Below, one piece after another: positions 51,646 through 60,068 of a stretch of DNA of 64,000 bases; the first letter of the stretch is position 1; the number at the start of each line of letters is the position of its first letter. The position numbers were made by a program, and so were the translations under genes. The notes under the pieces were generated by a model. That model did no database searches. It had not been told where the DNA came from and was given only the letters and a program-made list of their open reading frames with translations. Origin of the DNA: Eisenbergiella tayi (lineage in GTDB: Bacteria; Bacillota; Clostridia; Lachnospirales; Lachnospiraceae); the NCBI RefSeq assembly GCF_001881565.1, contig NZ_MPDJ01000001.1, positions 568,271 to 632,270 on the forward strand, read 5' to 3'.

Positions 51646-54600
51646 TTACAACGCCAGCACCGGATTCAGAATATCCAGGTAAACCCTCGCCTCCGGATCT
51701 TCCGAAACCACAGCCCCGTCAACCACCAGTTCCAGCCGGTTAATCCCCTGCAAATCGGCCTCTCCCTCATGCACGCCGCCCGTACTAATCAGCTCCGGAG
51801 AACAGAACAGTTCTTTCCCGTCGCCAAACAGCCGTACCCGCATGGAGATACTTTTATCCGCCCTGTCCCAGATTATCGTTTCCCGGTCAAGTATCTTCGG
51901 CATCCACGCGTCCATATCGAATCCATACCAGAAAGAAAGACGTCTGTATTGTCCGTCCAGATCCCATGTAATCCTGGTTTTATTCCCCATACTCAGCCCG
52001 CGGCTGTAACGCAGATGATCCACGGCAAGCGGCAGCCTGCCGAATGCGGTATCTGCACAGGCATCCTTTTGGGGCACACACCCGTCTGCCGCTTCCAGAA
52101 CAGACCATGGCAGGTCAGAAAGAAGGATTGTCTCTTCAGGCGCCGGATTCCGTACCGCCTGCTCCGGCCGCGGCAGATGCTCCTGCATATCGGCGGCTCC
52201 GAATTCCACAGGGTTTCCATCCCCCTGCACATGGATTTCTAGGAAATCATCCTGCCACAGGATATTCACCTGATTCGAAGTCTCCGTCCATACAGGCCTG
52301 CGTGAAAAATACAGCCGGAAGCACAGATTCTTCCCTTTTTCCGTATTTACATGAAACAAATATCCCCTGTCTTTCTTTTTTACCACAATATACTGCCACA
52401 GGGATAAAGCTCCCTGCATCCGCATCAGGAAATCATCCCCTCCCGGAATGCAGAACCATTGAGACTCTTCTTCATTCTCCCGGGAGTTCATCACAATTAT
52501 CACTTCCGGGTAAACAGCATAGTATGCATTTCCATATCCGGTTTCCTGGTAGGCTCCTGAAAGGAATATCTGTGCCTCTTCTCTGTCCATTTCCCCTGCT
52601 TTTAGCTTTTCCAGCCCTTCAAAGGCATCCCTGCGGTCCGTAACCAGCGGCAGGTAGAAAAAGCGTGATTCCTTCGGCATGAGTTCAAATCCGTTGCGGA
52701 TATGGTATACCGGCTCAAAAACCTCGTGCAGGATTCCTCCGGTCCAGGCATCTCCCAGCTCCTCAGGACTCCAGCCTTCATAATCGACCGCCATATGGAT
52801 TTTTTTCAGGACCTCCTGTTTATTGGGGATCAGCCTGTGGCTGACTATAGCTCTGAACAAGGAAAGTGCCGCCGTTCCCTGGGCAGACCAGGCAAGCCTT
52901 CCGTCCGTGCCTCTTTCTATCAGCCAGCTTTCCCCTTCGCAGGAATAATGGGCTGCTCCTATGGATAAGCCGGTCAGCAGCATTTCCGCTGTCATGCAGG
53001 CTGTTATCTGCTGTTCGTTTCCCTGCAGATACCCATGGCATTCTCCCGGACGGTCACGGAAGCCGGCGTCATTCCAGTACCAGTTTTCCGGCTGTACTCC
53101 TATTTCACAGCAGGCCCCGTCCATCCAGGCCCCAAGGATGGCTCCGAAGCAGGAATAGGCCCCATGGGCATGGTTCTGCTTAAAGGAGAAAATAAAGTAA
53201 TCGGAATATTCCCTCATTTTATCCATGAAAAACGGGCGTTTTATCATCGCGGCCAGTTCCAGGTTATTCCGGTTTCCATCGGAATAAATAAAGGGGATTC
53301 CATATTTGGCACATAAGGCAAGCAGCCGGAAAAAGTATTCATTCCTCCAGTAGACCTCGTCCTTTGTCCCCAGATACTGCTCCACAAACCCTGTGCTCAC
53401 CAGGTTCCTGCTGTGCTGCATCACGTATTCGATCTCGCACAGGCTGGTAATACAATACTTTCCAAACTGGGTTTCGTGAGGGCCCAGCGCTCCCAGATGC
53501 CACAAATAGCCCTTGGCATCCTCATCCATCATATAGCGGATGACCTGATCCGCCTTTGCCTTATAGGAAGCGATCAGCCCCATTCCGGTATAGGCCTTCA
53601 AATCTTCCGGCAGCATTTCCCAGACCTCCGCCGGTTCATGCTCACTGTAATCAAAGACGGTAAACCACGGATTCTGCGCATTTATCCTTCTTTTTACCGG
53701 CCTTCTTCCATGTTCCATATCGATACAAAAATCCGCGGTCCGTGACCATCTGTCTCCTGCCTTCTCTCTCACTCTGGCAAACCAGCGGCCTCCGTGGGAT
53801 GGCAGTTCCTCCTTCCGGGGAAAATAATAACCAACCTCCGAATCCTCCAGAATAACGGCTTCCATCCGTCTGGCACCGGCAAACTCTTCATTATCCGCCA
53901 TCTCCAGAATGTATTCCACAGCCCTGCTGCCCTTCTCTTTAGTCCATTTAAAATGCAGGGCTATATCCGTCAGCCCCTGCCCGGAAAACGGCGCCAGGAA
54001 ATAGCTTTCCTCTTCCTTTTCCCATAAAGGGAATTCATATTCTTCCAATATCTTCACCTCTTTCAAAGTATCCGCTTTCCCCTGAACCATATCCGGCCAT
54101 TGCTCCAGGTACAGCGGTGCGTTTTCTTCCAGGGCGTACACCCGAATTTTTGTGCGGACGGGGAAACCCAAATGCCCCATTCCAACACACCAGGGCTGTC
54201 CTGTATAAAAATGATCGGCGCATATTTCCCCTCCCCTTTCCATACAGGCGCTTTCCCCGTCATATGTAATTTCCAGAAAGCATTCTTTCCCTCCGGTATT
54301 TTCCGGGTAATCCAGGAACAGTTCATATTCCCGAAATCCTTCCCCTTTTCCTGTCTCCTTCCATGAAATCCCGGCTTTTCTTTCTCTGTTCATCCTGATT
54401 TCATAGCGGGTAAGCCCCTCACCCGCCACCTTCTGAAAGCCTTCCGGCACCAGCGGCAGCTCCGGGAAAGAATAAAAGGCGGCCGTCTCCTCCTGTTCCG
54501 TGAAGGTCCGGCTGAAAAGCACCTTTCCCTCCTGCTCCCGGATGACCCCGGAGGTGAAAAGGAGATAATCCTCTCCCTGCAGCTCTGTCTTCCATGCATC

Positions 54601-56121
54601 CAGGGCTTCCCTTCTGGTCAGGGTCACAATGCGGTTATCCCCCAAATCCCCCTTGATACGGTACTGCGGATCCGTATCCGAATAAAATACATAGATATTG
54701 CCTTTTCTGCGCCTTAACACACACAAAGGGGAAGCCATGGCCGTCACGATTTCCGCATGATCGCCCACCGGCATATGAAAGGGATAGAAAAAATAATCTC
54801 CATCCCGTACATTCTCCGCGGGAAAGCAAAGCTCCTCCTCCCCTGCTTTTACCTTCAGACTCACCTGTGCATGGTTTTTCATCGGATACAAGCGCTGATG
54901 ATTATTGACAAACAGATAGCCTCTGCCGTCCTTTTCACGGACGCAGGTCCGGAGCGTCTGCAAATCTTCCGGATTATCCATCAGCGGTTCGGGAAACCGC
55001 GGCTTCATGGCACACAGCTCTTCTCCGAAATCCTGAAGGAAAAGGGCAAGCAGCTTTATTTCCCGGAAGCTTTCCCGTACCTGTCCGTATTCTCCCACAG
55101 GTGCGTTGAAATCGTAATTATATTCCGGCAGATCATTCCAGGAACCTGCAGCCTTCGTTTCCTGCAGCGAACTGTATTTCCCCTTCGGATTCATTCCGCC
55201 GTGATACATATAATATCCCAGCAGGTTGGCTCCGCAGCCGAGCTTCACCAAAGACATGGCACCCGTATCACTCGCGGAGGGCACCGGCCTTCTGTGTCTG
55301 GTGGGCTGCAGCCCTCCTCCCAGCTCCGCTGTCAGGTAAGGATAGTTTCCATCCGCTGTCCGTGCGGTCTCCTTTTTCCCAAAATCGCTTCCGATATTCG
55401 AATCATCCCGTTCCGGCGTGAATACGTAATTCCCATTAGGGGGAAGCTTTTCCAGGCTCCTGTCCCAGGGGGCGTCGCAGTATCCTCCCATGACCGGGAG
55501 CAGCCCCGCGGTATGGGCGCCTCCCCAGCCGGTAGCGGTCATATAAGGCGCCTTAAGCCCCGCATCCAGGGCCAGTTTTTTCAGAATACGCATATGCGCT
55601 TCCCCTTCTTCCCCATCCAGCCCGCCGCAGCAGCCATATTCATTTTCAATCTGTATGCCGATAACAGGACCTCCGTCTTCCCACAGCAGCCCCCGGATCT
55701 GTTCCGCCAGTACGGCAAAATAGGTCTTTACCTCCTCCAGATATCCCTTATCATTCGTCCTTGGTTCATAGTCCTTTTCCATGATCCAGTCAGGCAGCCC
55801 GCCGTTTCTCACTTCGCCATGGCACCATGGGCCGATCCGCAGGAACACAGGAAGGCCCGCATCCCGCACCGCATGAAGGAAGCCTCTCAGATCCCGGTTC
55901 CCGGTAAAGTCATATTCCCCTTTCTTCTCCTCATGGTGGATCCAGAAAATATAGGAAGAGACAATCGTCACTCCGCCCGCTTTCATTTTAGCCAGGGCTT
56001 CCGGCCAGAGCTTCTTCGGATAACGGGAATAATGGAGTTCCCCCATAACCGGAAACCAGGGCTTCCCGTTTTTCAAAAGGAAGTCACTGTTATAAGAATA
56101 GCTGCTTTTTTCTTCATTCAT
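51646..56121 (-). CDS. GH35 beta-galactosidase fused to GH98-like and CBM51-like modules
   Basis: A 1,491-residue modular enzyme. Residues 1-400 are a GH35 barrel: acid/base Glu161 in GIQIENEYG, nucleophile Glu266 in LTAELGGG. Residues about 400-800 are beta-sandwich domains. Residues about 815-1160 resemble the GH98 catalytic domain (blood-group endo-beta-galactosidase family): RRINAQNPWFTVFDYSEH, candidate Glu914 in STGFVEQYLG, candidate Asp948 in FIYSDGNRNN, then SDYFIFSFKQNHAHGAY. Residues about 1335-1490 resemble a CBM51/NPCBM galactose-binding module. There is no signal peptide. AGGAG lies before the ATG. A terminator separates it from the importer genes upstream. The GH98 and CBM51 calls are by eye. 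Confidence 0.75.
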   Translation of the reverse strand: MNEEKSSYSYNSDFLLKNGKPWFPVMGELHYSRYPKKLWPEALAKMKAGGVTIVSSYIFWIHHEEKKGEYDFTGNRDLRGFLHAVRDAGLPVFLRIGPWCHGEVRNGGLPDWIMEKDYEPRTNDKGYLEEVKTYFAVLAEQIRGLLWEDGGPVIGIQIENEYGCCGGLDGEEGEAHMRILKKLALDAGLKAPYMTATGWGGAHTAGLLPVMGGYCDAPWDRSLEKLPPNGNYVFTPERDDSNIGSDFGKKETARTADGNYPYLTAELGGGLQPTRHRRPVPSASDTGAMSLVKLGCGANLLGYYMYHGGMNPKGKYSSLQETKAAGSWNDLPEYNYDFNAPVGEYGQVRESFREIKLLALFLQDFGEELCAMKPRFPEPLMDNPEDLQTLRTCVREKDGRGYLFVNNHQRLYPMKNHAQVSLKVKAGEEELCFPAENVRDGDYFFYPFHMPVGDHAEIVTAMASPLCVLRRRKGNIYVFYSDTDPQYRIKGDLGDNRIVTLTRREALDAWKTELQGEDYLLFTSGVIREQEGKVLFSRTFTEQEETAAFYSFPELPLVPEGFQKVAGEGLTRYEIRMNRERKAGISWKETGKGEGFREYELFLDYPENTGGKECFLEITYDGESACMERGGEICADHFYTGQPWCVGMGHLGFPVRTKIRVYALEENAPLYLEQWPDMVQGKADTLKEVKILEEYEFPLWEKEEESYFLAPFSGQGLTDIALHFKWTKEKGSRAVEYILEMADNEEFAGARRMEAVILEDSEVGYYFPRKEELPSHGGRWFARVREKAGDRWSRTADFCIDMEHGRRPVKRRINAQNPWFTVFDYSEHEPAEVWEMLPEDLKAYTGMGLIASYKAKADQVIRYMMDEDAKGYLWHLGALGPHETQFGKYCITSLCEIEYVMQHSRNLVSTGFVEQYLGTKDEVYWRNEYFFRLLALCAKYGIPFIYSDGNRNNLELAAMIKRPFFMDKMREYSDYFIFSFKQNHAHGAYSCFGAILGAWMDGACCEIGVQPENWYWNDAGFRDRPGECHGYLQGNEQQITACMTAEMLLTGLSIGAAHYSCEGESWLIERGTDGRLAWSAQGTAALSLFRAIVSHRLIPNKQEVLKKIHMAVDYEGWSPEELGDAWTGGILHEVFEPVYHIRNGFELMPKESRFFYLPLVTDRRDAFEGLEKLKAGEMDREEAQIFLSGAYQETGYGNAYYAVYPEVIIVMNSRENEEESQWFCIPGGDDFLMRMQGALSLWQYIVVKKKDRGYLFHVNTEKGKNLCFRLYFSRRPVWTETSNQVNILWQDDFLEIHVQGDGNPVEFGAADMQEHLPRPEQAVRNPAPEETILLSDLPWSVLEAADGCVPQKDACADTAFGRLPLAVDHLRYSRGLSMGNKTRITWDLDGQYRRLSFWYGFDMDAWMPKILDRETIIWDRADKSISMRVRLFGDGKELFCSPELISTGGVHEGEADLQGINRLELVVDGAVVSEDPEARVYLDILNPVLAL

Positions 56122-56152
56122 CCTTTTTCTCCTGCTCCTCTGTCTGTTTGAG

Positions 56153-56201
56153 AAAAAAGGATACCCTCCGGTAATCTTTTACCTTCCGGTACCCTTTTTT
56201 T
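56153..56201 (-). terminator. Terminator/attenuator between binding protein and GH35-GH98-like gene
   Basis: On the minus strand, AAAGGGTACCGG pairs with CCGG-A-GGGTATCCTTT around a roughly 14-nt loop and is followed by TTTTTT; the A-run before it would serve the other direction. It should reduce read-through from the importer genes into the large enzyme gene. Confidence 0.65.
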
Positions 56202-56248
56202 ATTCCCATTTCCGTTCTTATTTTAATTCATCATCCGGCAAGCTCCGT

Positions 56249-57862
56249 TTACTGTGCGGCAAACGCTTCATACTGCGTCTTCATCGCTTCGGTCACCTTA
56301 TCAAGGCCGGCTGCTTCCAGCTTTGATTTGAATTCATTGAATTTAGCTTCTGTATTATCCCCGTAAATTCCCAGGGAAAAGCTGTATTCATACTCGTCCA
56401 CAATGGAATTAACTACGGAAAGCTCCGTGGCTACGGAAGAGGAATCAAAGGTAAAGCCCGCTACTTCGGCGAACAGCTCCCTGGAATCAATGCTCTCGGT
56501 AATCGCCAGCCTTCTTTCATCAGTCCCTGCCATAACCGGTTCATCCGCACGGTTCAGAGCCCATGCCCAGCTGTTCCAGCTGTAATTTTCTGCAGCGTCC
56601 AGTACCTCCCGCTGTCCTTCTTCATTCAGATCCCAGTGCTCTCCCCGGATGCCTCCCAGCATGGTACGGTTCAGATCCACATCGCTCTTCATATAATCCA
56701 GTACAAGTGCGGCCCTCTCCGGCTGCTTGGAATTTGTTGCGATAGCAATCATATCCCCGTTATAACGGCTTCTTGCCATATGGATGTCAGGAGACACATC
56801 GTAAACCGCAAAGGTTCCCAGACCCGCCTTCTCCATTTTTTCCCCGGCATCAATAGCGGAGAAGTTCCAGCCGATACATCCGGAGGTTCCGTTTTCAAAA
56901 TAGGCAGTAGCATCGTTTGTGTCATTAATGGCATCTTTGGACCATACGCCGGCTTTCGCCAGTTCAGCCATCTCTTTGGCATATTCCAGATATAAATCGG
57001 AGGTATACAGATAAATGACGGAATCCCATGCAGGAAGCTCTTCTTTATTTTCCGCATTATAGAAATAATCAAAGCCTTCCGTAAAATAGTCATAGCCCTT
57101 TGCCTGTAAATAAGGTTCCAGTGTCTGATTTCTGTTGGCATTGGTGTTCAGGGCAATCACACCTGTTTCTCCCTGTACCTTCGCCAGCTCCGTCAAAAAT
57201 TCCTTAAAGGTTTCCCAGTCCTCAGGCTCGGTGAGACCGTATTTGTCGATCAGATCTTTTCTGGCTACGATAAAGTCATAATTACTGAAGGACGCATTTC
57301 CCTTCGGCACCGCATAAAGCTTATCCCCGATTTTTGCCTGTTCCCAGCTTACCTCCGGCTGCTGCTCATAAGTATAAGGCAGATATTTCTGCACGAAATC
57401 CATATCCAGTTCCTTAAACGCGCCCTTGGCAGCCTCTTCATTATAATAGCACCAGGATGCGGTATAAATCAGATCCACATCCTCGCCGCCTGCCAGCACC
57501 AGGGAATACTTGGTCTGATAATCACTCCAGTTCAGAAATTTGATTTCCAGCGTGGTATTCAGGTTGGGAATCAGATATTTGTTATTGGCTTCTTCCAGAA
57601 CCTTGTCCATATCCGCCGGCGCATCTCCCAGCACATACAGGACTACATTCTTTCTTTCCGCCAGATCATAGCCTTTTCCGTAATAAGGGCTTTTTTCCGA
57701 AATTCCTTCGTCGCTTCCTTCCGCCTGTACGGATTCCGCGGCGGGTGAAGAGGCTGTTCCCTCCTTCGTACTGTCCGGCGCGCTGCTTCCGCATGCGCAT
57801 AAACCTGCTGCCATCACCGCTGCCAGAAATACCGACAGCCTTTTTGTCCATTTGTTTTTCAT
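56249..57862 (-). CDS. Sugar-binding lipoprotein of an ABC importer
   Basis: A 537-residue solute-binding lipoprotein. It has MKNKWTKRLS start, hydrophobic core, lipobox LCAC with Cys24, and a Ser/Ala/Glu linker to about residue 60. A periplasmic-binding fold of the LplA-like group follows, with a C-terminal LEAAGLDKVTEAMKTQYEAF. The ATG at 57862 was chosen over 57925 because AAAGGAG lies upstream and the longer frame hides the signal peptide. It is the third gene of the permease-permease-binding protein order, 43 nt after the LplC-type gene. A galactosylated glycan ligand is inferred from the next gene. Confidence 0.9.
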   Translation of the reverse strand: MKNKWTKRLSVFLAAVMAAGLCACGSSAPDSTKEGTASSPAAESVQAEGSDEGISEKSPYYGKGYDLAERKNVVLYVLGDAPADMDKVLEEANNKYLIPNLNTTLEIKFLNWSDYQTKYSLVLAGGEDVDLIYTASWCYYNEEAAKGAFKELDMDFVQKYLPYTYEQQPEVSWEQAKIGDKLYAVPKGNASFSNYDFIVARKDLIDKYGLTEPEDWETFKEFLTELAKVQGETGVIALNTNANRNQTLEPYLQAKGYDYFTEGFDYFYNAENKEELPAWDSVIYLYTSDLYLEYAKEMAELAKAGVWSKDAINDTNDATAYFENGTSGCIGWNFSAIDAGEKMEKAGLGTFAVYDVSPDIHMARSRYNGDMIAIATNSKQPERAALVLDYMKSDVDLNRTMLGGIRGEHWDLNEEGQREVLDAAENYSWNSWAWALNRADEPVMAGTDERRLAITESIDSRELFAEVAGFTFDSSSVATELSVVNSIVDEYEYSFSLGIYGDNTEAKFNEFKSKLEAAGLDKVTEAMKTQYEAFAAQ

Positions 57863-57905
57863 AGCTTGCTCCTTTTCTGCGCGCTTTGGCGCACTCCCAT
57901 TGTGC

Positions 57906-58799
57906 TTAACCCTTAACCGCCCCAATCGTCATTCCTTTTACAAAATATTTCTGAAGGAACGGATACAATAAAATAATCGGCCCGGTGGCAATCACCGTCA
58001 TAGCGAGCTTCAGCCCTTCCGTAGGCACCTGCCCCACCTGCATTCCCGTCATAGCCGCAATCCTCTTGAGCGCTTCCGAACTGTTCAGTATGTTCTGAAG
58101 CGTATACTGAAGATTCCAGGTTCCTCCGGTACTCATGAACAGCATACAGTTATACCAGTCATTCCAGTAGGTAAGCGCCGTAAACAGCCCGATTGTCGCT
58201 ATCAGCGGCTTTGCCGTAGGCAGAATTATTTTCCAGAAAATATAGAAATCCCCGGCCCCGTCAACCTTGGCCGCCTCCGTCAGCTCGAAGGGTATCCCCT
58301 TCATGAAGCTTTTGGCAATAATCATATTCCAGACAGAAAAAAGGCATGGCAGAATCAGGGAATAAATATGGTTATTAAATTTAAAGAACTTGGAACACAT
58401 CAGATACCAGGGCACCAGGCCGCCGCTGAACAAGGTGGTAAAGAAGAAAAAGAAGGATATCTTATTTCTCCAGGGAAAATCCGGCCTTGCCAGTACATAC
58501 CCTGTCATCGCGGACAGCAGAACCGCCGTTATCGCCCCAACCACTGTTACAAAAATGGTAATCCCATACGCCTGCACCAGGGTATCCGGGCTTTTGAAAG
58601 CCATTTTATAAGCCTCAAGAGAAAAGTTTTTGGCTGTCAGAAAAAAACTGTAGCCTTCTGTGAGAATCGTACTCTCTTTGGTAAAGGATCCCACCAGCAC
58701 CAGATAAAACGGCAGTAAGCACACAACGGCAAATACAGCCACCAGCACATAGGCAATTCCCAGGAAAATCCGTTCATCCTTTCCTTTCTTTACTTTCAT
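57906..58799 (-). CDS. Carbohydrate ABC transporter permease, LplC-type
   Basis: A 297-residue six-span permease. The EAA loop is GIPFELTEAAKVDGAGDFYIFW and the C-terminus KGMTIGAVKG is the LplC signature. ACAGGAGG precedes the ATG. A 102-nt gap with no clear gene separates it from the LplB-type partner. Confidence 0.9.
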   Translation of the reverse strand: MKVKKGKDERIFLGIAYVLVAVFAVVCLLPFYLVLVGSFTKESTILTEGYSFFLTAKNFSLEAYKMAFKSPDTLVQAYGITIFVTVVGAITAVLLSAMTGYVLARPDFPWRNKISFFFFFTTLFSGGLVPWYLMCSKFFKFNNHIYSLILPCLFSVWNMIIAKSFMKGIPFELTEAAKVDGAGDFYIFWKIILPTAKPLIATIGLFTALTYWNDWYNCMLFMSTGGTWNLQYTLQNILNSSEALKRIAAMTGMQVGQVPTEGLKLAMTVIATGPIILLYPFLQKYFVKGMTIGAVKG

Positions 58800-58901
58800 G
58801 TTTATACCTCCTGTCCGCTCCGGCGGACATTCCTTCTATATGGGAAACGTCCTTTGTTTCAGACTTCCTCTTCCTATCCATTCTTGACTGCTGTTATCCT
58901 T

Positions 58902-59819
58902 TTAAAACAACGTGTAATCCGGATCTACCTTTTTCACCAGCCAGTTAACCGACACAATCGTAACAAAACATAACACGGACTGATAAAAGCCTGCTGCCGC
59001 AGACATGCCGATATTCGGCGATGTAATAAGCGAGCGGTAAACAAAGGTATCAATCACATCCGAGGTTTCCAGCAGCAGCTGGTTGTTTCCCACAAGCTGG
59101 TAAAACATACCGAAATCACCCCGGAATATATTTCCCACAGACAAAAGGAACATGATAAAAATAGTAGGCTTCAGGCCGGGAATGGTAATATACCTTATCT
59201 TCTGCCAGATGCTGGCGCCGTCTATGGATGCCGCTTCAAACATTTCCTGGCTCAGCCCTGCAATAGCGGCCAGATAAACCACCGTCCCGTAGCCGGTCTG
59301 CTTCCAGATCCTGATCGCCACCATGATGACGGGCCACTGCCTGATCTGCTGGTAAATGCTGAAATCCTCAATTCCAAAATGGGCCAGGACATTGCTCAAT
59401 ACACCGTTCTGCCCGAAAATATTGAGCATAATGGTGGAAACCACCACCCAGGAAATAAAATAAGGAAGAAACATAAAAGCCTGGGTAACCTTTTTAAAGG
59501 TTTTCTTCGTTATCTCACTGAGCATCACGGCGAAGCCCACTTCAAAAATAATCCCGAATACAATAAATGCAAGATTATAAAGGAGGGTATTGCGTGTCAG
59601 CGCCCACAGCTTGCCGGAAATCTTCAGATATTCAAAATTCTTGAAGCCGCACCAGGGACTTCCCAGGATCCCTCCGTTGTAATTGTAATCCTTAAAGGCT
59701 ATGGTTATCCCGAACATGGGGATATAACTGAATATCACCACATAAAGCAAAGCCGGAAGCAGCATACACAGCAGCGTGCGGTTCTTTCGTACCTGCCCCC
59801 AAAATCCTTTTCTTTTCAT
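58902..59819 (-). CDS. Carbohydrate ABC transporter permease, LplB-type
   Basis: A 305-residue permease. The N-terminus is MKRKGFWGQVRKNRTLLCML, the EAA loop is QEMFEAASIDGASIWQKIRYI and the end is NWLVKKVDPDYTLF. First gene of the fourth importer operon, divergent from the two-component system at 60,069. Its predicted promoter is at 59,869-59,898. Confidence 0.9.
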   Translation of the reverse strand: MKRKGFWGQVRKNRTLLCMLLPALLYVVIFSYIPMFGITIAFKDYNYNGGILGSPWCGFKNFEYLKISGKLWALTRNTLLYNLAFIVFGIIFEVGFAVMLSEITKKTFKKVTQAFMFLPYFISWVVVSTIMLNIFGQNGVLSNVLAHFGIEDFSIYQQIRQWPVIMVAIRIWKQTGYGTVVYLAAIAGLSQEMFEAASIDGASIWQKIRYITIPGLKPTIFIMFLLSVGNIFRGDFGMFYQLVGNNQLLLETSDVIDTFVYRSLITSPNIGMSAAAGFYQSVLCFVTIVSVNWLVKKVDPDYTLF

Positions 59820-59868
59820 TTACACACTTCCTCTCCGGGTCTGTGACTGTTCTCTTGTCTACACCGTC

Positions 59869-59898
59869 ATTATAAGGATTCTGTCTTTCTCTTCTCAA
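59869..59898 (-). promoter_or_regulatory. Predicted promoter of the fourth importer operon
   Basis: On the minus strand: -35 TTGAGA (59898-59893), 18 nt, -10 TATAAT (59874-59869), giving a leader of about 45 nt. TAGTAAA repeats lie upstream, as expected for an AraC-type activator. Confidence 0.6.
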
Positions 59899-59939
59899 TA
59901 GTAAAAAGACACACCGTCTGGAATAATTCCCGAAATGAT

Positions 59940-59970
59940 TAGTAAATTCTTAGACTGGTAGTAAATTCTT
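59940..59970. promoter_or_regulatory. 12-bp direct repeats, candidate YesN-type binding site
   Basis: TAGTAAATTCTT occurs at 59940-59951 and again at 59959-59970, 19 bp apart, close to two helical turns. A shortened copy (TAGTAAA) adjoins the -35 at 59899. Paired direct repeats of this spacing suit AraC-type response regulators, and one is encoded 100 bp away. Confidence 0.55.
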
Positions 59971-59989
59971 CCACTCACCCCCGGATTTC

Positions 59990-60018
59990 TGGAAACCAGG
60001 GATTTCTTATGCTACAAT
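59990..60018 (+). promoter_or_regulatory. Weak promoter of the two-component system
   Basis: An extended -10 (TGC-TACAAT, hexamer 60013-60018) with a poor -35 TGGAAA (59990-59995) at 17 nt. The weak -35 suggests activator dependence or low constitutive expression. Confidence 0.45.
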
Positions 60019-60068
60019 GTGCATTATAAAAGATATAGGAAACGTTCTTTTTTCCGGGGGGAATAGTT

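Noticed and set aside
54757..56151. 464-codon plus-strand open frame opposite the GH35 barrel
   Set aside because: Shadow of the GC-skewed codon use of the large glycosidase; no start signals and no recognisable fold.
59940..59970. Direct repeats as a phage or transposon attachment site
   Set aside because: The repeats are only 7 bp apart, no integrase is nearby, and the position suits a regulator site.
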